NCBI RefSeq assembly: GCF_000419605.1
Contig: NZ_ATTI01000001.1
Coordinates: forward strand, 1,153,501 to 1,217,500
Direction: 5' to 3'
Origin: Sphingomonas phyllosphaerae 5.2
GTDB taxonomy: Bacteria > Pseudomonadota > Alphaproteobacteria > Sphingomonadales > Sphingomonadaceae
Length of the DNA: 64,000 nt
Under the pieces are notes generated by a model that saw only the letters and a program-made list of their open reading frames with translations, ran no database searches and was not told the DNA's origin. The position numbers and the translations under genes were made by a program. Shown here piece after piece: positions 31,627 through 40,490 of the stretch (position 1 is the stretch's first letter; each line of letters starts with the position of its first letter).

Positions 31627-31710
31627 TTGAAGAACCTGCCCGTTATCGGATGCGGGACGTCAGGATGGCTCACGACCGATGGCGGTGAGTGTTGCGGAAA
31701 TCGCCGGTGA
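31627..31710 (+). pseudogene. Possible tryptophan-halogenase 5' remnant
   Basis: Directly after the preceding stop, a short frame reads LKNLPVIGCGTSGWLTTDGG and ends at 31708-31710. It resembles the flavin-binding start of tryptophan 7-halogenases (consensus VIVGGGTAGWMTA), a family common beside TonB receptors in sphingomonads. No continuation is visible in other frames. The rest of the gap to 32154 shows no gene that I can support. With only about 12 matching residues, chance similarity is possible. Confidence 0.3.
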
Positions 31711-32154
31711 CCAAGGCGCCCGGAGCGCCGTCCCGAAGCGATGGTGCGATCACCGGCGGGTCCGCGAGCGCATGATGCTGACAGCGTCCTTCCGTCTCCG
31801 GAGGCGACGGCGCGCATATCCGGCATCGTCAGTTGCGACGCACGACGGGCGACGCGTGCGTTCATGTCGTACGAACCCACATCCGCGGCTGGTCGTGGCA
31901 GCGCGGGCGATCGGGCGGAAAAGTGCACGATCCTGATTGATTCGTGAGCGACATATTGATCGGCGGCGGCGAGGCCATAGCGAGCACCACCCCGCACCCG
32001 CCCGGAGTTGCGACCGCGTCCGGCCGCCAATTAAGCCGAATACCAGCTTGTCGCGTCCGATCCGGTCCATGATGCTGTTTGCGTGATATCTCAGACAATT
32101 CTCACGCGAGTTCGTGGTTGATCCCCTGGTTTGATTGGCTCTATCCTGATCGTG
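31711..32154. other. Gap without recognisable gene
   Basis: No reading frame here has a good ribosome site or recognisable product on either strand. Codon-position GC bias looks disturbed compared with neighbouring genes, which suits decayed sequence. An AT-rich stretch near 32085-32110 (GATATCTCAGACAATTCTC) may hold the promoter of the GntR gene. Confidence 0.4.
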
Positions 32155-32862
32155 ATGGCCAGAACCAAAATCAGTACAATATCGGCAAACCGTCCTCCCA
32201 AGCTCACCGAGGATTCGGAGCCGCGGCTTTCGGAGCGGGCGTACCGCGCGATCCTGCAGGGCTTGTTCGATCGAACGATCCCGGTCGGAGCGGAACTGTC
32301 GCAGAACGAGTTGATGACGCTGCTCGGATTGACGATCCAGCCGCTGCGGGAAGCGTTGCGCACCATGGAGACCGAGGGGCTGGTGACGATCCACGCGCGG
32401 TCGTGCATCCGCTTCGTCAAGGCGGACCTGGAACTGTCCCGATCCACCTACCACTTCCGGTCGCTCATCGAGCGGGCGGGCGCGCGCGCGTTGGCGAACA
32501 CCGGGAATGCCGAAGAGGTGGCGGGCTTGATCGCGGACCATCGCGATCTTGTCGCAGCACTGCAGCAAGGCGATCTGGGTGTCGCCGAGCAGGCGCGGCT
32601 GAACGATCTGGAGGAGCGCCTGCACGGTGCGCTGATCGCAGCGTTGCGCAATCCGCTCATCGAAACGACTGCACGGCGGCTGAAGAACTACGTCACGCTG
32701 GTCCGGCTCGATCGCCTGGTGACCAAGCCGCTCGCGCTGCGCACGCTTCGCGAGCATCTCGACATCCTCGAAGCCTGTGCCGACCGCGAGGCCGATGCGG
32801 CCGAGGCGGCGCTCTCCATCCACTTCCAGCAGGCGTTGCAGCGGATCCTCGGCATGGCGTGA
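32155..32862 (+). CDS. GntR-family regulator with FCD domain
   Basis: A 235-aa transcription factor. The N-terminal winged helix spans about residues 25-95 (LSERAYRAILQG, LSQNELMTLLGLTIQPLREALRTMETEGLV). The C-terminal helical FCD domain has candidate metal ligands in NDLEERLH, REHLDIL and SIHFQQAL. The ATG at 32155 is chosen; a TTG eight codons earlier is less likely. It faces the DUF2264 gene of the pectin locus, so it may be a solo regulator of that locus or of something elsewhere; the target is not known. Confidence 0.87.
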   Translation: MARTKISTISANRPPKLTEDSEPRLSERAYRAILQGLFDRTIPVGAELSQNELMTLLGLTIQPLREALRTMETEGLVTIHARSCIRFVKADLELSRSTYHFRSLIERAGARALANTGNAEEVAGLIADHRDLVAALQQGDLGVAEQARLNDLEERLHGALIAALRNPLIETTARRLKNYVTLVRLDRLVTKPLALRTLREHLDILEACADREADAAEAALSIHFQQALQRILGMA

Positions 32863-33089
32863 CCGCGTGCAGGCGCCGCACCTACCGCCGTTTCGCCGCT
32901 CGCCGACCTCGCCGTCCCGGTCGGTGTCTGGCAAGCACTTCCCGCCGAATGGCGGGCGGGTGGCGCCGCGGCGTTGCCGGGCACGTCGCAGGCGCAGGAT
33001 TCGCGACTGAAGGCGCAAGGTTCGGGCGGGTATAGCCGCATCGATGGCGGCGATCGCTTTCGACCGCGCCGGATCTGGCGCCCGCCGGC

Positions 33090-34364
33090 TCAGTATTGAA
33101 CGTAATAATCCTTGCGGAAATCCTCGCCGGCAAAGGCGCGGCGCATCGTCCAGGGCAGGGGCGGCGCCGTCCAATAGGGATTGTCGGCGGGCAGCCCCAA
33201 CGCGATCAGGCTCTCCGACGCGATATACATGCTGCCGGCGTTGGAATAGATGTCGCCCAGACCCGGTTGATGCCGCGCGAAGCCGATCGTCAGGAAGCCT
33301 TCGGCATTGAAGTTGCTGGGGTCGCCGAACACCCGCCGCTGCGCCGCCATCGTCGCGGCGCGCACTTCCCCGACGGCCAGCGTGTCCGGGAGCAGGCCCT
33401 TCCATGCGAGATGCCCGAGCGGCTGGTGGACCGCCGTGCGATAGGTCAGCGAGCGGCCGATCGCGGCATAGCTGCCGTCGGGCGCGATCATGCGCTCCAG
33501 ATGTTCGGCATAGCGTTGTTCGCGCCGGATCGCGCGCGCGAGTTCCTCGGCGGCGTTCAGGTTGTTGAAGTGCGGTTCGCCGGCGGCCATCGTCGTCAGG
33601 ATCTGCACCAACATCGGATGCATGACGTAGCTGTTGTAATAATCGAAATGGAAACGCTCGCCATCGCCGTACCAGCCGTCGCCGACATACCATTCGAGCA
33701 TCTTTTTGATCGTCAGGTCCACGCGCATCGGGTCCCATTGCTCGCCGATGGAGAACAGGAACGCCTCGTTCATCGCCGCGAACAGCAGCCAGTTCTGATA
33801 GGGCGGCGAGATGCGGCGCAGCCCCTTGATCTCCTCGACAATCCGCGCTTTCGTCCGCTCGTCCAGCGGCTTCCACAGCGCATCCGGCGCACGCAGCAGC
33901 GCGCTGGTGAAATAGGCGGAGTCGACCAGCGCCTGGCCATGACCGCGCCACAACAGGTAATCGGGACTTTTCGGATCGACGGCGTGCGTATAGCTTTCCA
34001 GCGCCTGCGTACGGAGCCGCGTGCGCAGCCGTCCCTCGGCGGTAGCGTCATCGGGAAGCGCCAGCCACGGCGCGATGCCGTCGATCAGGCGGCCGAACGC
34101 CTCGAGGTAGGCGACGCCCGCATTGCGTCCGTCCCACGTCGGGCTGAGCTCGGGCGTCCATTCGGCGCGAAGCCGGCCGCGCGCCATCCGCCCCAGCACC
34201 GGCTCGGCCATACGTCGCAGCAGATCGAGCGCGTAGGCGCGGTCGCTCGGGCCGTCCGGCAGCGGGGCAGGGGTGCCTTGCGCGGCGGCGCTTCCCGGGG
34301 CCGCGGCGGCGGCAAGCGTCAGTCCGCCGGCCAGCAGCGTGCGTCGATCTACCGGCATCGTCAT
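33090..34364 (-). CDS. Secreted DUF2264 protein, polysaccharide utilisation
   Basis: A 424-aa protein with a twin-Arg-like or Sec signal (MTMPVDRRTLLAGGLTLAAAA). The mature part is a DUF2264 domain, an alpha/alpha-barrel family found in pectin and other polyuronide loci and suspected to be glycoside hydrolases or lyases. Conserved-looking segments are PPYQNWLLFAAMNEAF, WYVGDGWYGDGERFHFDYYNSYVMHP and AAIGRSLTYRTAV. Its ATG overlaps the stop of the DUF4861 gene (ATGA), so both are co-translated, probably for periplasmic breakdown of the same sugar. Confidence 0.87.
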   Translation of the reverse strand: MTMPVDRRTLLAGGLTLAAAAAPGSAAAQGTPAPLPDGPSDRAYALDLLRRMAEPVLGRMARGRLRAEWTPELSPTWDGRNAGVAYLEAFGRLIDGIAPWLALPDDATAEGRLRTRLRTQALESYTHAVDPKSPDYLLWRGHGQALVDSAYFTSALLRAPDALWKPLDERTKARIVEEIKGLRRISPPYQNWLLFAAMNEAFLFSIGEQWDPMRVDLTIKKMLEWYVGDGWYGDGERFHFDYYNSYVMHPMLVQILTTMAAGEPHFNNLNAAEELARAIRREQRYAEHLERMIAPDGSYAAIGRSLTYRTAVHQPLGHLAWKGLLPDTLAVGEVRAATMAAQRRVFGDPSNFNAEGFLTIGFARHQPGLGDIYSNAGSMYIASESLIALGLPADNPYWTAPPLPWTMRRAFAGEDFRKDYYVQY

Positions 34365-35299
34365 TCCCCCGCCTTGGGCGTCGCGAAATCGAGGCGCGTG
34401 CCGCCCGCGTACGCATCCCATTGCTTGCGCGAGCGGAAATTGCCTTCGCCGTGGTTCCAGGCCGATCCCGAATAGTAGACGAACGGCGTGCCCGGCATGA
34501 CGCGCAACAGCACCAACTGGTTGTCCGCATCGCTGCGCACATCCGCAATCATCCGCGGATCGACGCGCACGGCGATCGCCATGCGGCCGTGCCCGGCATC
34601 GTCGGGGCCCCACCACGATAGCAGCCCGCGGGCGCGGTCGACCGTCAGTTCGCCTGCGCCCTGCCCGGTGGTGCGCTTGCCGACACCGATCCCGACCAAC
34701 AGCGGCTCGGGACGATCGGAGGAGATCGTCGAGACCATTCGCGTGAAATGCGTGCCGAGCGGTAGCGTGAAGCGCCGCGTCTCCCAGACCTTGCGACCGA
34801 CGTCGACCGGCCATGGCGCATAATCCACGGTGAAATCGGCGCGGTCGCCGCCCGACGCGAGAATGCGGTGCCGGATGAAATTGCGTGACGTCCACAATTT
34901 GTTGTCGTGCCAGATTCCCAAACCGCCGGCACCGCGCGTCGTGCCGACATTGTAGAAGTCGATGCCTTCGCCGTGATAGCCGTGCTGGTCGCCGGTGCGC
35001 AGTTGCCGGTCGGCGAACGGCCACGCCACGTTCTTTCCCCAGCTGTCGATCCCTGAGCCCGACGGGGGCTCGGCAGCCTCCAGCGCATGGCCGTAGATGC
35101 GATGCGCGGTGCGATCATTCTCCCACAGCAGGTCGTCGAAGCGGTAATCGGCGAGCAACGCGACGGCCCCTGGCGTGCGACTGGGTGGCGGCGGCAGCGG
35201 AGAGGTGACCGGCAGCGGCGGCGGCGATTGCTGCGCCGACACCGGCGCGGCCAGCGACAGCCCCAACGCCGCTCGTACGACCATTCGCCTGCCGGTCAT
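34361..35299 (-). CDS. Secreted DUF4861 protein, polysaccharide utilisation
   Basis: A 312-aa protein with a signal peptide (cleavage after APVSAQ) and a Pro-rich spacer. The DUF4861 domain includes WENDRTAHRIYGHALEA and SWGKNVAWPFADRQLRTGD. This family is found with pectin-degradation genes; no activity is established that I can name. It is the first gene of a two-gene minus-strand unit whose upstream region has the palindrome GTTGTACGACAAC (35323-35335), 24 bases before the ATG. Confidence 0.87.
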   Translation of the reverse strand: MTGRRMVVRAALGLSLAAPVSAQQSPPPLPVTSPLPPPPSRTPGAVALLADYRFDDLLWENDRTAHRIYGHALEAAEPPSGSGIDSWGKNVAWPFADRQLRTGDQHGYHGEGIDFYNVGTTRGAGGLGIWHDNKLWTSRNFIRHRILASGGDRADFTVDYAPWPVDVGRKVWETRRFTLPLGTHFTRMVSTISSDRPEPLLVGIGVGKRTTGQGAGELTVDRARGLLSWWGPDDAGHGRMAIAVRVDPRMIADVRSDADNQLVLLRVMPGTPFVYYSGSAWNHGEGNFRSRKQWDAYAGGTRLDFATPKAGE

Positions 35300-35322
35300 G
35301 ACGCGATCCCTCTTCTATCAAT

Positions 35323-35335
35323 GTTGTACGACAAC
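35323..35335. promoter_or_regulatory. Operator-like palindrome, copy 1
   Basis: GTTGT-ACG-ACAAC, a perfect 5-bp inverted repeat, lies between the divergent DUF4861 and FadR-type regulator genes. A near-identical copy stands before the TonB receptor gene. It is the best candidate binding site for the regulator encoded alongside. Confidence 0.65.
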
Positions 35336-35410
35336 CTAATACATCATATCTATTTTGCCAAACCGCGTTTTGTCGATGGGGGCGGGCCGGGACCTTGGTA
35401 TAGGGCAGGA

Positions 35411-36133
35411 ATGACAAAGACCGTTTCGATGGCCGATGCCCTGTTCGTCAAGCTGGAGGCGCGCATCCGCTCGGGGGAGCTGCCGCCCGGCGCGCGGCTG
35501 CCCACGCAAAAGGAGATCGCGGAGGAAGAGCGGGTCAGTCGCACCGTCGTCCGCGAGGCCGTGGCGCGGCTGGAGGCGCAGGGGATGGCGGTGGCGCGGC
35601 AGGGCTCCGGCGTGTTCGTGTCCGACGAGGCGCGCTATCAGGCGTTCCAGATCACCCGGCAGGACATGGGCGAACTGGCCGAGGTCATCCGGCTGCTGGA
35701 AGTACGACTTTCGGTCGAGGCGGAAATGGCGGCGTTTGCGGCCGCGCGCCGCACGCTGACCGACATATCGGCGATGCGCGGCGCGCTGCGCGACATGGCT
35801 TCGGTGGCCGAAGACCCGGTCGCTTCGGCCGCCGCGGACGCGCGTTTCCACGCCGCGATCGCGCGTGCCACCCAGAACGAGACGTTCGTGCGCTTGATCG
35901 ACTTCCTGGGCGTGCGGCTGGTGCCGCCGCGTAACCTCTACCTGCGCGACCAGCCCGCCGAGGCGCAGCGTGCCTATGTCGAGAAGGTGCGTGCCGAGCA
36001 TGAGGCGATCGTCGATGCGATCGTACGGATGAATCCGGTCGGCGCGCGCGACGCCGCGCGGCACCATATGCAGGAAAGCCTCAGCCGTCATACCGAGCTG
36101 AACGAGGCCGCGAACATTTCTCGGGAGTCATGA
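35411..36133 (+). CDS. FadR/GntR-type regulator of the pectin locus
   Basis: A 240-aa FCD-type GntR repressor, probably UxuR/KdgR-like, sensing a uronate. The winged helix is at about residues 8-75 (RIRSGELPPGARLPTQKEIAEE, VSRTVVREAVARLEAQGM, VARQGSGVFV). The FCD domain has the expected metal-site pattern DARFHAAIA, EHEAIVDAI and ARHHMQESL. The start is the ATG at 35411, after GGGCAGGA; a longer open frame upstream is not conserved. It is flanked by two copies of a shared palindrome, which argues for local control of both transcription units. Confidence 0.9.
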   Translation: MTKTVSMADALFVKLEARIRSGELPPGARLPTQKEIAEEERVSRTVVREAVARLEAQGMAVARQGSGVFVSDEARYQAFQITRQDMGELAEVIRLLEVRLSVEAEMAAFAAARRTLTDISAMRGALRDMASVAEDPVASAAADARFHAAIARATQNETFVRLIDFLGVRLVPPRNLYLRDQPAEAQRAYVEKVRAEHEAIVDAIVRMNPVGARDAARHHMQESLSRHTELNEAANISRES

Positions 36134-36143
36134 TCTCGACGCA

Positions 36144-36172
36144 TTGACGCGGAAACAAAGTTGTATGATAAC
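36144..36172 (+). promoter_or_regulatory. Promoter with operator-like palindrome, copy 2
   Basis: GTTGTATGATAAC (36160-36172) matches copy 1 at 11 of 13 positions. TTGACG (36144-36149) and GATAAC (36167-36172) are 17 bases apart and fit -35 and -10 boxes, so the palindrome overlaps the -10 box, where a bound repressor would block RNA polymerase. Confidence 0.6.
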
Positions 36173-36213
36173 CGATCTGCAAGCCGCGAAGCGGTGCAAT
36201 AGGAGGGGTTATC

Positions 36214-39156
36214 GTGGGCAGGTCGTTGTTCATCGGCGTGGCATCTGCGCAGGCCATCGCATTGGCGTTGCTGGCCGCTCCGGCCGCCGCCCAAGTCTCG
36301 CCCGCCAGCCCCGCCGCGCAGCCTGAGGAGCCCGCCGCCGCTCCGGTCACGACGGAGGCACCCGCCGCCGTCGAGGATGCCGCCGCCAGCGGTGAGGACA
36401 TCGTCGTTACCGGCTTTCGCCGCAGCCTCGCCGAGGGACTGGCGCTGAAGCGCGAAGCCGTCGGCGTGCGGGACTCGATCGTCGCCGAGGACATCGGCAA
36501 GTTTCCCGAGGCGAACGTCGCCGAGTCTCTCCAGCGCATCCCCGGTATCTTCCTCTCGCGTGACGGCGCGTCGAACGAAGGGCAGCAGATCAGCATCCGC
36601 GGTCTCGGCCCGTCCTTCTCGGTGACGACGATCAACGGCGCGCCGGTGCGGACCACCTCGACCGGCGGCGTCGGCGGATCGTCGCGTACCTTCAACTTCG
36701 ACGTGTTTCCCTCGGAGCTGTTCGGCCGTGTCGACATCTACAAGAGCCCGCTCGCCAACCTCGAGGAGGGCGGGATCTCGGGCAACGTCGACCTGCAGAC
36801 GCCGCGCCCGTTCGACAGCAAGGGGCGGGTGGTGCGCTATAGCCTCGCGCAGAATTATAATACCGGGTCCGGGCAGATCCGCCCGCGCGGTTCGTTGCTG
36901 GTGAGCGACACCATCGGCAACTTCGGCGCGTTGTTCGGAATTGCTTACGCCGAAAACGTCAACGAGCGTTCGGGTTTCCAGTCGACCGGGGGTTACAATT
37001 CCACCGCGCTTGCCGCGCCCGGCTTCCTTTCGCCGGCGCCGCCGCCCAACACCACCGGCACCTTCCCCTTCGCACTCGACCTCGACAACCCGACAGCGAA
37101 TTTCGGCAGCCTGACCCGTGCGCAGGTCGCCAATGCCTACATGCCGCGCTTCTACCGGGTGTTCACGTCCAGCAACGAGCGGCAGCGGCTCGGCATGGTA
37201 GGATCGCTGCAATATAAGAGCGACCGGTTCGAGGCGAGCGTCGACGGCATCTACTCGCGGCTGACCGACGTGAACGACGAATTCACCTTCGGCGTGCCGG
37301 TGCGCAACGGCAGGACGGTGCCTGGGTCCACGAGCCTGCCCGGGCGTGGTACGAATTCGGGATTGATCCCGGTCGACGTGAAGATCGACCAGTACAACAA
37401 CCTGTACGGCACTTTCGACAACAGCTCGATCCTGACCGAAAGCTTCTATCGCGATGCCAAGACCGAGTTCAAATACGGCATCGCACGCGCGGTGTGGAAC
37501 GCCACCGACACGCTGAAGTTTTCCGCACAAGGCAATCTGAACAAGAGCGAGGCCTTCTCATCGGGCAATCGGGTCGTGTCGAACATCTACTCGATCCGCA
37601 CCACGTTCGATCCGACCGTGAACGTCACCTATCCGACGATCAGCTCGCCGGTGTCGTTCACGGACCCGCGCAGCTTCACCGATCCCAGCCTCGGCTTCGG
37701 CTCGGCACGTGAGCTCGACGAACAGCGCAGCGGCCGGTTTGTCGTGAACTGGGATGCCGGCGAGTTCGCGGGCGCCGAATGGTCGGCGCTGCTCGGCGCC
37801 AGCTATGTCTCCAGCATCAAGGAGGTCGAGCGCCGCGACGGCACCGCGATCGGCCGATCGCGTACGCTGCCGGGTGGGGGTACGTTCGCGACGCTGGACG
37901 TCTTCTCCTACATGGTACCGTTCCTGCCGTACGGCGCGATCGCGGATGGCGGTAACGCAGGCTATCCGTCGCAATTCGCAACCTTCCCGCGCGCGTTCGT
38001 CATGGACTTCCTCGACGCCAACGGCGCCAATGCGGCGTCACCGGTGCAGCTCAACTCCAAGTTCCGTGCCGAGGAGATCGTCAAGGCGGCGTTCTTCGAG
38101 GCCAACATGAAGCTGCCGCTGGGCCAAGGCGACCTGCGCGGCAACGTGGGCATGCGCTATGCCGACACCAGCACGATCATCGACAATTACGCGCCGACCG
38201 GCGGCGGTGCGTTCGCGCCCAGGCGGCGTCGCGGCGGCTATGACAATTGGCTGCCGTCGCTCAGCCTGGCGTGGGATATCACGCCGAAGGTGCTGGTCCG
38301 CGGATCGGCGGGCAAGACGATCACCCGCTCCGCGCTGGTCGATATCGCCAGCGGCATCGCCATTCCGAACCGCTTCAACCCCGACGTCACGGTCGGCAAC
38401 CCTAATTTGCGCCCGCAGACCGCGACGCAATACGACTTCAGCGCCGAATGGTATTTCCAGCCGGGCGCGGTGCTGAGCGTCGGCGCGTTCAAGAAATCGC
38501 TGAAGGACACACCGCAGTCGGTCACGATCTTCGGCGTGCCGTTCAGCTCGCTGCAACTGTCGCAGGATCTGTTCGATCGCCGCTCGCTGACCGGCAGCGA
38601 CAATGGCACGATCCAGCCCGATCAATTGTTCAACGTCACCACGGTCGAGAACCAGGGCAAGCTGGAATTGAAGGGGCTGGAGATCGCGTACCAGCAGAAC
38701 CTGACCTTCCTGCCGGCGCCGTTCGACGGGTTGGGCGTGCTGGGCAGCTTCACGAAGGTCTGGCGCGACGGCAACGATTTCGTGACGACGAAGGGTACCA
38801 GCGTCAGTATCTCGTCCGTGCCCGACTATTCGTACAGTGCGACCGCCTTCTACGAAAAGGGCCCGTTCGCGATCCGCGGATCGTGGAATTATCGCGCGCG
38901 CTCGGGCAACGGCTCGGTCAACAACGGCAACGACCAGATCGCCTATACCGCGCCGCAGGGCTTCCTCGACGGTACGGTCAGTTACCGCGTCAATGAACGG
39001 TTCGAGCTGCGCGTGGATGCGCTGAACATCACCAACCAAAACCTCTACATCTATTACGAAAACCCGGATCAGCCGAAGGGCAACGGACAGTCGCGGCGCG
39101 ATAATTCGTTCTTCAACGGCACGACGATCTCGTTCGGCATCCGCGGCAAGTTCTGA
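36214..39156 (+). CDS. TonB-dependent receptor of the pectin locus
   Basis: Outer-membrane receptor (980 aa) of the sphingomonad/caulobacter oligosaccharide class. The GTG start follows AGGAGGGG by seven bases. A signal peptide (ending LLAAPAAAQ), a Pro/Ala-rich spacer, the TonB box DIVVTGF, a plug with FPEANVAESLQRIPGI and ISIRGLGPSFSVTTINGAP, a barrel, and the terminal FGIRGKF are visible. Probable cargo is pectin-derived oligogalacturonides, inferred from the downstream transporter, GH105 and KduI/KduD genes. Confidence 0.93.
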   Translation: MGRSLFIGVASAQAIALALLAAPAAAQVSPASPAAQPEEPAAAPVTTEAPAAVEDAAASGEDIVVTGFRRSLAEGLALKREAVGVRDSIVAEDIGKFPEANVAESLQRIPGIFLSRDGASNEGQQISIRGLGPSFSVTTINGAPVRTTSTGGVGGSSRTFNFDVFPSELFGRVDIYKSPLANLEEGGISGNVDLQTPRPFDSKGRVVRYSLAQNYNTGSGQIRPRGSLLVSDTIGNFGALFGIAYAENVNERSGFQSTGGYNSTALAAPGFLSPAPPPNTTGTFPFALDLDNPTANFGSLTRAQVANAYMPRFYRVFTSSNERQRLGMVGSLQYKSDRFEASVDGIYSRLTDVNDEFTFGVPVRNGRTVPGSTSLPGRGTNSGLIPVDVKIDQYNNLYGTFDNSSILTESFYRDAKTEFKYGIARAVWNATDTLKFSAQGNLNKSEAFSSGNRVVSNIYSIRTTFDPTVNVTYPTISSPVSFTDPRSFTDPSLGFGSARELDEQRSGRFVVNWDAGEFAGAEWSALLGASYVSSIKEVERRDGTAIGRSRTLPGGGTFATLDVFSYMVPFLPYGAIADGGNAGYPSQFATFPRAFVMDFLDANGANAASPVQLNSKFRAEEIVKAAFFEANMKLPLGQGDLRGNVGMRYADTSTIIDNYAPTGGGAFAPRRRRGGYDNWLPSLSLAWDITPKVLVRGSAGKTITRSALVDIASGIAIPNRFNPDVTVGNPNLRPQTATQYDFSAEWYFQPGAVLSVGAFKKSLKDTPQSVTIFGVPFSSLQLSQDLFDRRSLTGSDNGTIQPDQLFNVTTVENQGKLELKGLEIAYQQNLTFLPAPFDGLGVLGSFTKVWRDGNDFVTTKGTSVSISSVPDYSYSATAFYEKGPFAIRGSWNYRARSGNGSVNNGNDQIAYTAPQGFLDGTVSYRVNERFELRVDALNITNQNLYIYYENPDQPKGNGQSRRDNSFFNGTTISFGIRGKF

Positions 39157-39168
39157 GTGTCCCCCCCT

Positions 39169-39192
39169 GGAGCGCGCGCGGTCGCGCGCTCC
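39169..39192 (+). terminator. Strong hairpin after the receptor gene
   Basis: GGAGCGCGCG-CGGT-CGCGCGCTCC, a perfect 10-bp stem with a 4-base loop, 13 bases after the receptor stop and before the transporter gene, followed by CCTTTCC. It may partly terminate or protect the receptor mRNA so that more receptor than transporter is made. Confidence 0.6.
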
Positions 39193-39218
39193 CCTTTCCG
39201 CAACGGAGCAGTTGAGGC

Positions 39219-40490
39219 ATGACGACGCGCAGCGGACGATATCGCTGGACGATCTGCGCGTTGCTGTTCGCGGCGACCGCGATCAACTACATCGACCGGC
39301 AGATGATCGGCGTGCTGAAGCCGGTGCTCCAGCGCGATCTCGGCTGGACCGAGGCGCAATATGCCGACATCGTCTTCTGGTTTCAGGCGGCCTACGCGAT
39401 CGGTTTCCTGGTCATGGGACGGCTGGTCGACCGGCTCGGTGCGCGCCTCGGCTACGCGCTCGCTTTCTCCTTCTGGACGGTGGCGCATGTGGCGCACGGG
39501 CTGGTCAGCTCGGTCGCGCAATTTGCGGCGGTGCGCTTTGCACTGGGGCTGGGCGAGGCGGGAAACTTCCCGTCCGGACTGAAGGCGGTGACCGACTGGT
39601 TTCCGCAGCGCGAGCGGGCATTCGCGGTCGGGCTGTTCAACGCGGGCGCCAATGTCGGCGCGATCGCGACGCCGCTGCTCGTGCCCGCGATCACGCTGGC
39701 CTATGGCTGGCGGATGGCGTTTGTCGCCACTGGCGCGTTCAGCGTGCTCTGGCTGATCGCGTGGATCGCGATCTACCGCCGGCCGGAGGAGCACGCCCGC
39801 GTCAGCCCGGAAGAGCTCGCGCTGATCCGCAGCGATCCGGCATCGTCGGTGCAGCGTATCCCGTGGTTGCGGCTGTTCGGGGTGCGCGAGACCTGGGCCT
39901 ATGCGGTGCCGAAGTTCCTCACGGATCCGATCTGGTGGATGTTCCTCTTCTGGCTGCCCGACTTCCTCGGCAAGCGCTACGGGCTGGACCTGAAATCGTT
40001 CGGGCCGCCGCTGGTCGCGATCTACCTGTTGTCCGACGGTGGCAGCGTATTGGGCGGCTGGGTGTCGTCGCGGTTGCTGCAGCGTGGCTGGAGCGCCAAC
40101 CGGGCACGCAAGTTGACGATGCTGGGCTGCGCGATCGCCGTGCTGCCGATCGTGACCGTGCAATATGTCGACAGCCTGTGGATCGCGGTCCTGCTGATCG
40201 GCGTGGCGACCGCGGCGCACCAGGCGTTCTCGGCCAATCTGCTGACCTTGCCGTCCGATCTTTTCCCGCGCCAGGCGGTGGCCTCGGTCGTCGGTATCGG
40301 CGGCACCGCGGGGGCGATCGGGGGCATGCTGATCGCCAAGTTCGTCGGCCACGTGCTGGGCATATCCGGCAGCTATGCGCCGATCTTCGCGGTGGCGGGA
40401 GGTGCCTATCTGCTGGCATTGCTGTCGCTGCACGTCATCAGCCCCCGGCTGGCCCCGGCCGGTTTCGATCCGCAGGAGAGCGCCGCATGA
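39219..40490 (+). CDS. MFS transporter, hexuronate (ExuT-like) type
   Basis: Inner-membrane 12-helix major facilitator (423 aa) of the anion:cation symporter family. Family marks are the first-helix exit [13 protein letters not shown], the loop [13 protein letters not shown], and helix 4-5 [20 protein letters not shown]. Among the family it is closest in pattern to ExuT-type hexuronate carriers; in this locus the cargo should be galacturonate or unsaturated oligouronides in the periplasm. Its TGA overlaps the ATG of the GH105 gene. Confidence 0.9.
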   Translation: MTTRSGRYRWTICALLFAATAINYIDRQMIGVLKPVLQRDLGWTEAQYADIVFWFQAAYAIGFLVMGRLVDRLGARLGYALAFSFWTVAHVAHGLVSSVAQFAAVRFALGLGEAGNFPSGLKAVTDWFPQRERAFAVGLFNAGANVGAIATPLLVPAITLAYGWRMAFVATGAFSVLWLIAWIAIYRRPEEHARVSPEELALIRSDPASSVQRIPWLRLFGVRETWAYAVPKFLTDPIWWMFLFWLPDFLGKRYGLDLKSFGPPLVAIYLLSDGGSVLGGWVSSRLLQRGWSANRARKLTMLGCAIAVLPIVTVQYVDSLWIAVLLIGVATAAHQAFSANLLTLPSDLFPRQAVASVVGIGGTAGAIGGMLIAKFVGHVLGISGSYAPIFAVAGGAYLLALLSLHVISPRLAPAGFDPQESAA

